A stretch of 64,000 nucleotides of DNA from Chrysomallon squamiferum (GCA_012295275.1 CM022672.1:6572443-6636442); one strand, 5' to 3'; shown: positions 47,109 to 58,654, counted from the stretch's first letter. Notes: a model not told the origin generated them from the sequence alone. Numbers and translations: made by a program.

Positions 47109-48879
47109 TTTTTTAAGTGTTTAAGAGTATTACATATTTATACCATTTAAATCTTGGACTTTCTAAAATGAATATGAAAATTTTATAAGGTTATATGTTT
47201 GAATATGGTAATTATATTTTCGTATCTATATTTTGTCTGTGAACAAAATTTGACAAAATAATTTATTATTATGCTTTACAAATAAAATTATTACAGTTTG
47301 GAAGGGAAAAAGTATTTTAGAAATATTTTTGTAAAATTGTTTATAGCAGTCTTTAAGTACATATTGTGTATAAACATTTCAGAAAATATTTTATTATTAT
47401 TATTATTATTAATTTATTTTCTTCTTATTATTTATTTGTTTACTTATTTATTAATTATTAATTAATTAATTAATTTATTTTATTTTATTTATTTTTTCAA
47501 TTTACATTAATGGGTAAAGCCACTGGAGTACAGATTTTAATAAACTGCAAAATACTGAGAAATTAAATTTTACATTTCACCTTAATTTCTTTCTCTATAG
47601 TTTAAATTATAATTTATAATTTTACTTGCATTTTATATTTATTTCACATTTTCATCTTCTTATCTATTCATTTATTTTATTATTATTATTATTATTTTTA
47701 ATTTACAGCAAAATCCAGTCAAAACAGTGAGTACCAATTGTTTTTTTTTAAATTTCAATCTTCTAAGAAATAAAATTTAAGATTTCACCGTAATGTCTTT
47801 CTCTTAAGTTTTAACTTATGATTTATAATTTTACTTGCATTTCATATTAATTATATTTCTTTCATCTTTTTATTTTTATTTTTTTATTTGTTATTTTTTT
47901 AATTTTACAGACAACTGCTGCCAATCCAGTGAGTACCGATCGTCTTCTTTTCAAAATTTCAATCTTCTGAGAAATAAAATTATAAATTTCTTTCAACATA
48001 TACTTTTTAGCATTATTAAAATTGTATTAAATAAATATTATATTGTTTTATCCTGATAATTAACCAACTGTCTCTCTCTATCTGTGTTTCATATTAAATA
48101 GACACAGACATACACACAAATACAGTTATAGGTGGTTATGAAATATAAGTATGCTATTACAGAATATCAGTTTTCGAGTGCTGGAAGTTTCTTCTGTTAA
48201 TCTAATAGTTCAGGAGCTGATTTCCAAAAGAGGCATGGAAAATTGATTTCATAGGCCTCCGAGTATTCATTTGTTTTTTGGTTGTTTTTGTTCACATATA
48301 TATTATTTGTTTTTGATCAAGGGGAAATATTAGTGAACACAAATTCTGTAATACTGTACACACAGTCAGACAGTCATATCTGCCTGATTTAGCATCGACG
48401 GTTCGAAAATAGTTTTCAAAATTTCTGTTTTCAGTAACAATTTATATAAATTATTATTATTATTATTATTAAAGTTTTTATATATACCATTTAAATCTTG
48501 GACTTTCTAAAGTAAATATGAAAATTTTGAAAGGTTATATGTTTGAATATGGTAATTATATTTTCATATCTATATTTTGTCTGTGAACTAAATTTGAGAA
48601 AGTAATTTATTATTGTGCTTACAAATAAAATTATTACTGTTTGGAAGGGAAAAAGTATTTTAGAAATAATTTTGTATATAGCAGTCATTTTTTTTTTTTT
48701 TTTTTTTTTTTTTTCCCCAAACAATCTGAATTTCATGTAACAATTCTGATTTAAGCCAAATATTGGTGTGGTGTAGTTATTGGGTTTTTCTTCTTTCTTA
48801 TTATTAGGTAACATTATTGCACAAACATTTCAGAAAATATTTAATTTTTAATTTATCATAGATGGTTGCAACCACTAAG

Positions 48880-48926
<47 letters not shown>

Positions 48927-49935
48927 TTTTATTATTATTATTATTTACTTATTTATTTAATTTATATATTTATTTAATATAAAAAATAAAATTATATATA
49001 TATATATTTTTTTTTTTCATTACAAGGTGCTACCAATCAAAGAAAATATTTAAGTACATATTGTGTATAAACATTTCAGAAAATATTATTAATTTATTTT
49101 CTTCTTCTTATTTATTTGTTTACATTAATGGGCAATGCCACTGGAGTACCGATTTTAATTAACTGCAAATACTGAGAAATAAAATTTTACATTTCACCTT
49201 AATTTCTTTCTCTTTATTTTAACTTATGATTTATAATTTTTATTTGCATTTTACATGTATTTCACATTTTCATCTTCTTATCTATTCATTTATTTTATTA
49301 TTATTTTTATTTTTATAATTTGTAGCCAAAATAGCCAGTACCAATTTTTTTTTAAATTTCAATCTTCTAAGAAATAAAATTTTACATTTCACCGTAATTT
49401 CTTTCTCTTTAGTTTTAACTTATGATTTATAATTTTACTTGCATTTTACATTTATTTATTTATTTATTTATTATTTATATTTTTTTTAATTTACAGCCAG
49501 CTGAATCCACAAAAGTGAGTACCAACTTCTTTCTATTAAAATTTCAATCTTCTAAGAAATAACATTCCTTAATTCCTTAAAAATATGCTTTTTATCACTT
49601 TTAAAATTTTATTAAGTTTTATTTTATTTTGTTTTGTAATATTGTTATATCTTAATATTAATTAACTGTCTCCATATTTCATATTATTTGGACACGCACA
49701 CACACACATATACACACTCACAAACACACACACACACACATCAATGAAGTTATTATTATTATTATAAAACTCATGTCTGTTAAATACATTTCCATACAGA
49801 TCTTCCAATAAAATTATATTTTATGAGATTATTTTTACTTGATTATTTTAGAAAGATGATGCTGCCTTTCCACTGGCTTCGACATTTTTTACTTTGCTGA
49901 GCTGTCTGCCTGCTCTCTACGCCAGATTTAACTGA
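40602..49935 (+). CDS. Micro-exon gene E
   Basis: Nine coding exons give 85 residues: 40602-40638, 40776-40804, 43014-43031, 45675-45692, 45876-45893, 47709-47726, 47911-47928, 49497-49514 and 49852-49935. The product is a signal peptide (MHYLIVLCFLFT, then LLLSSTIAVD), six six-residue modules rich in Ala, Thr, Pro and Lys (TTAAKI, PAEDKT, TAAAIP, QNPVKT, TTAANP, PAESTK) and the shared tail. Modules alternate between a TTAA type and a PAE type, which points to duplication of a two-exon unit. There are no sequons. Large introns hold a FLYWCH fragment and transposon arms between the first and second micro-exons. Function is unknown. Confidence 0.8.
40807..40862. repeat. (AT)n run after leader exon of gene E
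   Basis: A pure AT dinucleotide run of about 55 bp lies directly downstream of the donor. D has a short AT run at the same place. Confidence 0.95.
41902..41973 (+). CDS. Possible alternative terminal exon, gene E
   Basis: The acceptor GCATTCCACAG precedes DTSLDTLKTGSEVMLTADP, then IAFG and TAG. Length, frame and stop match C and D. Confidence 0.35.
   Translation, partial: DTSLDTLKTGSEVMLTADPIAFG
43014..49514 (+). CDS. Micro-exon run of gene E (six exons of 18 nt)
   Basis: The exons are 43014-43031, 45675-45692, 45876-45893, 47709-47726, 47911-47928 and 49497-49514. All are 18 nt and phase 0, with TTTACAG acceptors and GTGAGT donors. The pairs 45675/45876 and 47709/47911 have the same spacing of about 200 bp. 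They lie in blocks of more than 1 kb duplicated about 2.03 kb apart. Confidence 0.78.
43488..43805 (+). pseudogene. FLYWCH zinc-finger fragment, Mutator-like origin
   Basis: From the ATG the frame runs 70 codons to a TAA at 43698, then continues in the same frame to 43805. It shows the FLYWCH pattern: LILDGYRYAQW, then PWRC, a second Cys five residues on, and HIH near residue 63. The part after the stop (FEGIKSSLYRQRA) resembles the segment that follows FLYWCH in Mutator-like transposases, as I recall. It is on the + strand inside an intron of gene E. Confidence 0.7.
44105..44162 (+). mobile_element. Short arm fragment of the GGGTCATTCCGTG element
   Basis: GGGTCATTCCGTGTCAAATC begins here and homology stops after CCGACCGTCTCAGATTT. 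It is a truncated end of the same family as the arm at 44398. Confidence 0.7.
44398..45023 (+). mobile_element. Solo arm of the long-TIR transposon family
   Basis: It spans GGGTCATTCCGTG to TAGGCCTACATGTATGCATA and matches the left arm of the element at 55145 over its whole length. There is no facing inverted arm nearby, so it is a solo arm or a derived MITE within gene E. Confidence 0.8.
46130..46215. repeat. Dispersed intron repeat R2 (example copy)
   Basis: The core ACTGCTGGAAGTTTCTTC, AATCTAATAGTTCAGGAG and CCAAAAGAGGCCTGGAAAA recurs at about 20055, 24380, 24765, 26215, 43990 and 48170 within C and E introns. A frame LLEVSSVNLIVQELISKRGL can be read in one copy but is broken in others. 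Origin is unknown. Confidence 0.6.
49322..49340 (+). pseudogene. Decayed micro-exon of gene E
   Basis: ATTTGTAG is followed by CCAAAATAGCCA and GTACCAA. The unit contains an in-frame TAG, and its donor looks like GTGAGTACCAA with four bases deleted. Confidence 0.45.
49852..49935 (+). CDS. Terminal exon of gene E: hydrophobic tail
   Basis: The exon encodes KDDAAFPLAS, then TFFTLLSCLPALYARFN and TGA. The only change in the second residue relative to D is Gly to Asp. Confidence 0.85.
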   Translation, partial: KDDAAFPLASTFFTLLSCLPALYARFN

Positions 49936-50109
49936 CGTCATTTCTCTTGCCATGTTCTGATGATGAAGCTGAAGATGACGCCATCTTTTAGCTGATGTTC
50001 TTGTTTTTCAAAACGTTTTTCACTTGTTTTGCTGAGATAAAAAATGTTGCTGTGATATTTTAACATTCTTTAGATGTGACAGTAATAATCAGAAATAATT
50101 TTGAATAAA
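49933..50109 (+). promoter_or_regulatory. 3' UTR of gene E
   Basis: TGACGTCA overlaps the stop at 49933-49940. The hairpin GCTGAAGATG..CATCTTTTAGC at 49968-49992 is the best-paired copy in the array (ten pairs with one bulge). AATAAA is at 50104-50109. Confidence 0.6.
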
Positions 50110-52306
50110 GGATAATGATTCATATATTTATTCTTACGTATTTTAAATAAAAGATAATGATTACATAATTATAATTATACTTTAAATACAAGATAATGAT
50201 TACATAATTATACTTATGTATTGTAATATATACCCAAGTTTAGAATTTAAATTAATCATTAAAAGTATTTTTCAACTACAGAAGTCATTGTTTCTTGTAA
50301 TGTTAAAATAATTCATTTAAAATTATTTTTTATATCATTCAAGTAAAATGGAATGTGATTTATTTTCAACTTGACTCAAATCACATCATCTTCAATTACT
50401 GATCAACATCATTGACTGTATTCACTTTTCAGCATTTCAACATCTGTAAAATAATAGAATTTTACTCATAAAATTCAACATATGCATCTTTCTACATAGT
50501 GATAATGTAATTTATAAGTCCAATGACTGAGTTATGATTTTCAAAGTATTTATAATAGTGCAGAATTGAACAATCACAGACACACATTCATGTATATATG
50601 TTTTGACGTATATATATGTATGTTTCTTTGGTTTGTTGTGTGCATGTGTTTGTAATTTAAGTATCAAAAGAATGTTCTAACAAAGAATTATATTTCATTA
50701 TTTAATATTTCTCTCACCTTATATCTTTCTCTCTCTCAAAACACACAAAACAAAAAGAAAACAAAGAAAAAAATAAAAATAAATAAAACACCACAAAACA
50801 GTAAAAGATTAATTTATTATATAAATTAAATCAGTAATTTTATTTATGTTAACAAGTACAGTTGATCACAAGATGCATTATCAGAATGAAAATTAACAAA
50901 ATGTACCGAAACCTCAACATCACCCAAACAGTCACATAAAAACTTGTTTACTGGTAATTGTTTCAGTTATGATGTATTGTTGATTCACAACCTGGGTTAG
51001 AACACAGTAATGGTAAAAGCTGTACAACATATACATTCCTACAACTACACTACACAATCAAAACACTTGTATCACAGCATAAAATTTAACCCAGGGGCCA
51101 CAACCTTAAATATTATTGAAATGGGGCTCTGAAAAATAAAAGTATAACAACCACTGAAATACAGTATACTATCTATAAAATAAATGGGGAAATAACTGGT
51201 TTCTGTCTTGACCTGAGAAGGATAATTTTGATATTTTAAGACAGTAACCATATATTTTTTTGTTTTATCCTGCAATCCTAAATAACAAAAACTAAATAAA
51301 CTGTTTTATCTCTCAACTCACCACTCTTGACAGCAGCTGATTCATGAGTGTTGCTGTCACATCAAACCAATTTAACAAAAATGTGTTACTTTTTAAATGA
51401 AAACCATTTTCAAAATGGTCTTTTAAGATCTAAGCCAGATATTAAACATTAAAGAAGATACTCCAAACAATATATATATATACATCATAACATGTATAAT
51501 AAAATTAAAAGTAATTTATTGAAATAAATATAGTTGTTACAAAAATTTGTTGAGCAATTTTTTGCTAAAAACTAAATATTAACAACATAATAAATGTATC
51601 TTGAAAATAAATGTTACAAATTTTCAATTTAATAAAGAACAGTTATACAGGTAAATGTATTTGTAAACATATTAAAAGTATTAATAGTATAATAAATCCA
51701 TCTGACTATAAAAAGAATGTCACGAGTTATCAATAACAATAATTCTAATACACATAATTATTTGTTAAAAGTAATGATATTAATAAAATGAAGTAAATTA
51801 TTATTAATGCCATGTATTCTTACCATATTACAAAATGACATTCAACAAAAAAAATACATATTTGACATTATCACATTAATTTGAATCTTGAATTTCAATG
51901 CAATGAATATCTGTCTGTGTTGTTAATTTTATTGTATTAATTTGTAGTCTTAAACAAAAACTTTACAATAGCCATAAATAAGTTGTGGAATATTTTTTTC
52001 TAAACAATTTTTGGGTAACTGTAAAATGTAGTCCAATATTTGTTTGACAATTTTGAAGTTGAAACAGGTTAAAATTATTCTTCACCATTTATTTATTTAT
52101 TTATTTATTATTATTATTATTATTGTATTAATTAATTTATTACAATAATTATTACATTTTTTTTTTTTTTTTTTTTGCAATTAATTTATTTTCTTAATCA
52201 CGAGGACTGAGTATTTCTCATTTTATGACTTACAACTTTCTCAAAATAAAGTGACTAGACAGAAAAGAAAAAAAAAGAGATACTGTCTGTTGAAGTTATT
52301 TTCATC
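50110..52306. other. Right border of the array and 3' flank of the p67phox-like gene
   Basis: Homology with the C and D downstream regions runs to about 50850 (TTTATGTTAACAA) and stops just where the MITE would begin. From there to 52306 I see unique AT-rich sequence and no supportable gene. The minus-strand 3' UTR of the next gene probably ends within 52090-52300. Confidence 0.6.
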
Positions 52307-52618
52307 TCACAGACGAGGGGCAGTTCTGTCCGGTGGTGGTGGGTGTCTCCTTCCACAGTTACATTCTTCACTTTTCCTTCTACTTGAATCAGATTTGGCA
52401 GTTACTTGGGGCAGTAGTCTAGGAGGGGGTCTAGAGGGAGCAGGGGGTAGTCTGGATGGTGCAGGTGATGGTTCCAGTGGTGAAGAAAGCAGTCTGGAAA
52501 CTGCTGGGCTTGGTCTAGGTGGAGCTGGGGCTGGTCTAGAAGAAACTGCGGGAGGTGTCTGTGATCGACTTCCTGGCTGATATGATGATAAGTGTGGAGA
52601 CCATGGAACCGACTGTGA
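52307..52618 (-). CDS. Last exon of p67phox-like gene: proline-rich tail and stop
   Basis: The exon can start at 52618 (after TTTTGAG) or six bases later at 52612 (after CACAG, a better acceptor). Both keep frame. It encodes repeated PAP and SRPPP motifs, possible SH3 ligands, and a CNC cluster before the end. The opposite strand is open through most of this exon and gives a false Gly-rich frame. Confidence 0.8.
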   Translation of the reverse strand, partial: SQSVPWSPHLSSYQPGSRSQTPPAVSSRPAPAPPRPSPAVSRLLSSPLEPSPAPSRLPPAPSRPPPRLLPQVTAKSDSSRRKSEECNCGRRHPPPPDRTAPRL

Positions 52619-55600
52619 CTCAAAAATAAAAATAAAAAGTCAATAAAAAGATATCTTAAAAGTAGAAAATTTAAACAGAAGCAAACCAAATAAATTTAGA
52701 TCTGAAAAATATTACTGTCAGAAAATACATGAAAATACATTTGATTAGAAAACTCAGCTCAAAATAAAATACAAAGCTTGACCTTCTAAAACACCAGAAA
52801 TGTTTATAATATGTAGTTAATGCTTCCAAAAAAAAAAAAATGTATTATTTATCAAAGATTACTTTATGTATAAATAAAATTTTTATTTTTCATTCAGAAA
52901 AAATGTTTATTCATATCATCAAAATTACATTTTAAACTTAGCTGAAATCCATATACATAACACAGATACATTCACATGCACATTCATATTTTTTCAAACT
53001 AAATAATACAGTTACATACCATCCTTAAACTAGATAAATTATTAAATCATTTAATATCGGAGGAACAAAAAGAAGAATGAAACAGTTTAGTTGTTTATTA
53101 ATTTACCTTTCTTCTGCCCTCAAAACCAACAAAAGTGTCATCTTCTATCACACAGGAAACAACCTGGAAAATTCAAAAATATAAATGTACATATGACACA
53201 ATGTACAAAAACGAAAATGTTCCGAAAAAATTATAATGTTGGTTTCCATAACAAGCAATCCTTAGTTTCAAGCTTATCAATGTTATTGTAAGCAAAAGTA
53301 AAAGCCTGAAGATGGTTTTTCATTACAGAATGTGCTGTTAACAACTCAGTCAAATAAATAAATAAATAATAGATAAATAAATAATATAACCTTACTTTTG
53401 CCCTCCCAAGGAAATTCTTCTTTTCCAAATTATCCACCAGTGACTTAGGAGGATGAAAAAGAGAGTATTTCTCAGGTATTTCTATCAGCTGCATCCCGCT
53501 CTGAAATAAAAATCAGCATCTTTTATACTAAAGGTTTTTGTTAATAAATATCTTTATTTTTTGTTGTAACTAGCAACATTTCTAAGAATAATAAAGATAG
53601 ATATGTTGTTTTGTTGTCGATTCTTCTTTCAAAATATTTTTAATTTATTATTGTTTAAATTATTTAATTTGTTTTTTTATACATTTACTTCTCTGTTTTT
53701 ATTAAATAACATTTTAAAAAGCTTTTTTCTTTTAAAATTATTATTATTATTTTGAATTATTTATTTATTATTAGTAATAGTAGTAGTTTTTCAGCAGCAG
53801 TAGTAGTAGTAGTTGTAGTAGCAGTTTCTTTGCTTGATTGGGCTGAGAATTTATAATTCAGAAAAAGAACTGATTATCAACAACCCTTTGTTATAAATGA
53901 ATCACACTGCAGTACATAGGCAAAACTTCATCTTTTGTTCTTCTTTATTGAACAGAAACTTTCATAAATATGTTTCTTTTAATGAAAACAATTAATAAAT
54001 GAATATTTATTCCTGATTATATTAAAAGAAGCATACCTTAGTTGCATGTTGTGAAGTTTTCAGATTCTGTAATCTCAGTGATTCTTGATAGAGATTCTGT
54101 GAAACAGACTCATTGCCAAGCTGAAGGTGTATGACAGCCAAATTATGCACAACCTGCACATATAGAAAAAAAGAAGAAAAAATCAGTTACCACAGGCAAT
54201 TTTATTTTAATTTTTTTTTTATATATTTATTATTATTATTATTATTCTTATTACATTTTTTTTTACTAAGAAACCTCCTGGCATAACTATTTTGTTTCCA
54301 AACATTTTTTTTCATTTCATTTATTATTATTTTTTGTTGTTGTTGACAAAATGATCATTCCATTGATATAAGAAATATTTTTATTTTACTTTATTTTCTG
54401 TCAACTTCATTAAAATGTTTATAACTTATCAATGGTAAAATTAAGATTAAAATTGACTCAGATATTACAGTTACACGTTTAATTATATATTTCTTTTGTA
54501 CCTGCAGTTATTTTCTTAACAAAAAGGATTACTTAACTTATGAAAGAGTAAAAATTGTAAACTACTATGTCTTTAGAAGTAGTTATAAACTGAGGTTTTT
54601 TCATCAGTTTTTCTTTTGTATGTAAATTGTATATATAATTTAAAAGTCTCAAGATTCATAAGTTTCATAATCATAATATAGGCTATGGTGTAAATTAATA
54701 ATGGTTCAATACACATATACTTTTTTTTTTTTAGTCAATTCATGAAAAATTTAAATATTTTAATCTATTTCTAAAACTTAATTTTTAAATCTGTTTTTGT
54801 TTCTTTCTTAATGATATTGTTGTAGCTGATGTAATTACTTGTGGAAATGAAGAACTGAAAAGATAGAAAGTTCAAACTTTCACCTGATGTAGATACAATG
54901 TGAATGGAAGTCCAAGTTGTTTATAGATGATAAAAAGAAATCCTCGCATGCTTTTCTTTGCTAACAAGAAATCCTTTTCTGCATCTTCATACCTGATAAT
55001 AGTAATAACAATAACAATAAAAGTAATGGAAGTACTAGAATTAGTAGTATTAATATTAATAATAAAAATGGTAGTAAAAGCACTAGTAGGGTAATAATGG
55101 TACACTGAATAAATAATTGTAATTAAAAAATATTTAATGTTGAAGGGTCATTCCGTGTCAAATCACCCAAAAAAAAAAAGAAATTTAAACCCGACCGTCT
55201 CAGATTTTTATAAAACTTGGTATATTTGTTGACTGGGATCCCACAGCACCAAATCTGAAATATTAGCCCAATCAGACCAGTGGTGTGGGAGATACGGCCC
55301 ACGGAATTTTGAGATTTTTGCCAAAAATGGGTGTGACCACCAACCTTAGAACCCTCATATCTCAGGAACTACTGGGCCAATCTTCATAAAATTGGTATTG
55401 TTAGAAAGGCAAAATGACAAGGATACGAAATCTGCCTTTTTTTTTTAGTTTGGAAAATATTGGAGTACCGTGACCTTTTGACCTTTGCTATGACCTTGAA
55501 ATTGACCGTGTGGATCACGTGATCTTGAGATGACCTTTATTGAAATTTAATCTCCCACATGTTAACTAAAACATATAAAAGTTTCCTGGGTGTAATATTT

Positions 55601-58059
55601 TTTGTTTAGCCATAATATAGATTTAAAAAATGCACATACATGAAAATAACACATTTTCAGCCATTAACATCTGATTAACTAAAACCTGAATGATCAATTC
55701 TGGATGCTAGGGATCACCATCTTTCTTGATCATCGAGTAAGACATTGTAGGCCTACATGTATGCATAAAGTTCACATAAATTTGAGAGAACTAGGTGTTT
55801 CTGATGCTTAACCTTCTCACGATGTTTGTTTCAAATGCTCACTGTATCCTTCATTCCCAGACACATTCTACTGTTCTCATCACTTTCATAAAATTGGATT
55901 ATTTCCTCCTTCAATTCATTGTCCTTTCAATGGTAAAGGGTGACAAAATCAAGATTTGCACACGCTCTGTGTAGGATTCAGACATTAAGATGTCATTTTA
56001 ATGTTACTGTAGCTGATGCTAGTTTTTTTCTGTCCTTTCATTCATTTACTGGAATGTGCTAGTGAATGGAGTTTGACAGGAGTTTCGCCTAAACTCAACA
56101 GAATAGAATTCAAATCAAAGTCCTTTTCTAGGGAAACAACAACCAGCAGTTTGTCTGGCAAGTTATCACCAAATTCTCCCATTGTAATACCACCCATACT
56201 AAAGCCATCCTCTGCAGGACCTTTGATTTCTGAAGGGTAATCAGACAGTCGCAGCACAACTTGTCTCCTGGCACTAGTGTCTTTGGAGGATTTACTAAGC
56301 ATTTGTAAGTGCCCATGCTAACAATTCTTAAAGATCTAGTGCGTGCTTGCTCAGGGTGGCGATTAAGGGGATCACAACAGTTTTTCTGCGATGTTGAAAA
56401 TTTGATGAAAAGTTCTTGTTCATGATACTCTTGATGTCCTGTGTTTTGATCCCACTTCAAAGAGTGAGGAGTTCGATTTCCTCAGTTTTCCATACACTTC
56501 GCAACAACTCCTTTTTGATATGATGGTGTTGATAACACACATTTTCAGGAGAGTTAAAGCTGCAGTTAGCTCTGGAAGAAATAAGGATTTTCAGTATTGG
56601 CCTGCACCTTCAATTCAATAGAACAAAGTCAGTGCTTTCCTAAATATTAAATCAAATCCTGAAACCCTTTCAGTAAAGTTAAGCAGGTCATAAAATGGCA
56701 GCAGAGTACATGTGTTATTGCCAAAGGCCCACAAGTCTTGGGCATTTATGTCAATCTTCTCAAGTATAAATCACAGTTTATTAAGGTGAAGTAGACCTTG
56801 TTCATACTCTGTGCCGAAGACTGGGTGTACAAATACATTATGCAGTACATCACTTGATGATGTCTGATTTCAGACTGGGTTGTACTGTTGTTGACTGAAG
56901 CCTTGTTCAAAACCAATGGCAAGGCCCACATGACATGATACAATTACTTAACAGGTTTTATGAAATAAAAATATTGTTTATGTATCAACATCTGACATTG
57001 TGTCCAACTTAAAAAGCTTCAGATTGTCAAAGAAATGCAGATGAAGAAACTTCTTTGTCTTAAACTTCTAATTGCCATGTGCTCAATGGGGATTGCACCA
57101 GGGAATCTAAAGGAGTTCCTGGCCTGCCTGAAGCATCACTTCCTGTTAACCCTTTGAGCCTGATTGTGTAGAACATGTCATGCCATTTGGCATCTTTTCA
57201 TATCCTTCAGGCATTCCTTCAGACATGTCAGGTGCGTTTTAACTCCAAAGATGAATTTTTAGTCTCAGAGAAAATGTACATTGTAATGCATTGTATCAAT
57301 CATCCATGCAGGTATGCATTTTTTTAAATCTCTATTATGGCTAAACAAAAAATATTATACCCAGGAAACTTTTATATGTGAACTTTATGCATACATGTAG
57401 GCCTACAATGTCTTACTCGATGATTAAGAGAGATGGTGATTCCTAGCATCCAGAATTGATCATTCAGGTTTTAGTTAATCAGATGTTAATGGCTGAAAAT
57501 GTGTTATTTTCATGTATGTGCATTTTTTAAATCTATATTGTGGCTAAACAGAAAATATTACACCCAGGAAACTTTTATATGTTTTAGTTAACATGTGGGA
57601 GATTAAATTTCAATAAAGGTCATCTCAAGATCACGTGATCCACACGGTCAATTTCAAGGTCATAGCAAAGGTCAAAAGGTCAAGGTACTCCAGTATTTTC
57701 CAAACTAAAAAAAAAATGGCAGATTTGGTATCCTTGTCATTTTGCCTTTCTAACAATACCAATTTTATGAAGATTGGCCCAGTAGTTCCTGAGATATGAG
57801 GGTTCTAAGGTTGGTGGTCATGCCCATTTTTGGCAAAAATCTCAAAATTCCGTGGCCCGTATCTCCCACACCACTGGTCTGATTGGGCTAATATTTCAGA
57901 TTTGGTGCTGTGGGATCCCAGTCAACAAGTATACCAAGTTTCATAAAAATCTGAGACGGTCGGGTTTAAACCATTGGGTGATTTGACACGGAATGACCCT
58001 GAACAAAAATTAAAAAATTTCAGCCAGTCTTGGGATAAAGATGTAGAATAAGTGAAAAT

Positions 58060-58114
<55 letters not shown>

Positions 58115-58654
58115 CATACAGAACAGATAATTGGTAGTAAAGATGTAATCTGTTAAACAGAAAAAAGTGTCACCAAATTTTGTAATCAAGTTATTAATAA
58201 TAATTATTATTACATACATATTCCAAACAAAACTTCAATGTTTTTATGAAATTAGTTCATCCAAATATTTCTTTAATTTTAAATATGTCTGTACTTCATA
58301 CATATTAAAATTTGAATAAAAATGTTTAAAAATAAAGAGAAGAAATTAAAAAAAATAATAATAATTTCAGTGAAATAGACAACATTCTTACTGATGCAGA
58401 TAAAACTTGATAATTCCTCGCTGAAAATAGCCCACAGACAAAAAGTTGTCATGTTCAAGTGCTGAATTAAAACTCTGTAAAATAAGAATTTTAACAACTA
58501 TTATATTATTTTATTCTTCTGTTTTAAAAATTAAAACAAACAATACATAATTCAAAGACGAGTAAAATTGAAATACTACCTAAACTATTAAATAGCAGAA
58601 AACATTAAGATTGAGTATGTACTAAAATAGCAAGATCAGTTTATAAAATTGCTG

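Noticed and set aside
52251-52580. Gly-rich + strand frame of 109 codons
   Set aside because: It is the antisense of the proline-rich last exon of the p67phox-like gene, which is supported by splice sites and family alignment.
56746-56943. 65-codon minus-strand frame near the transposon middle
   Set aside because: It is short, inside the decayed transposon interior, without recognisable motif or splice context.
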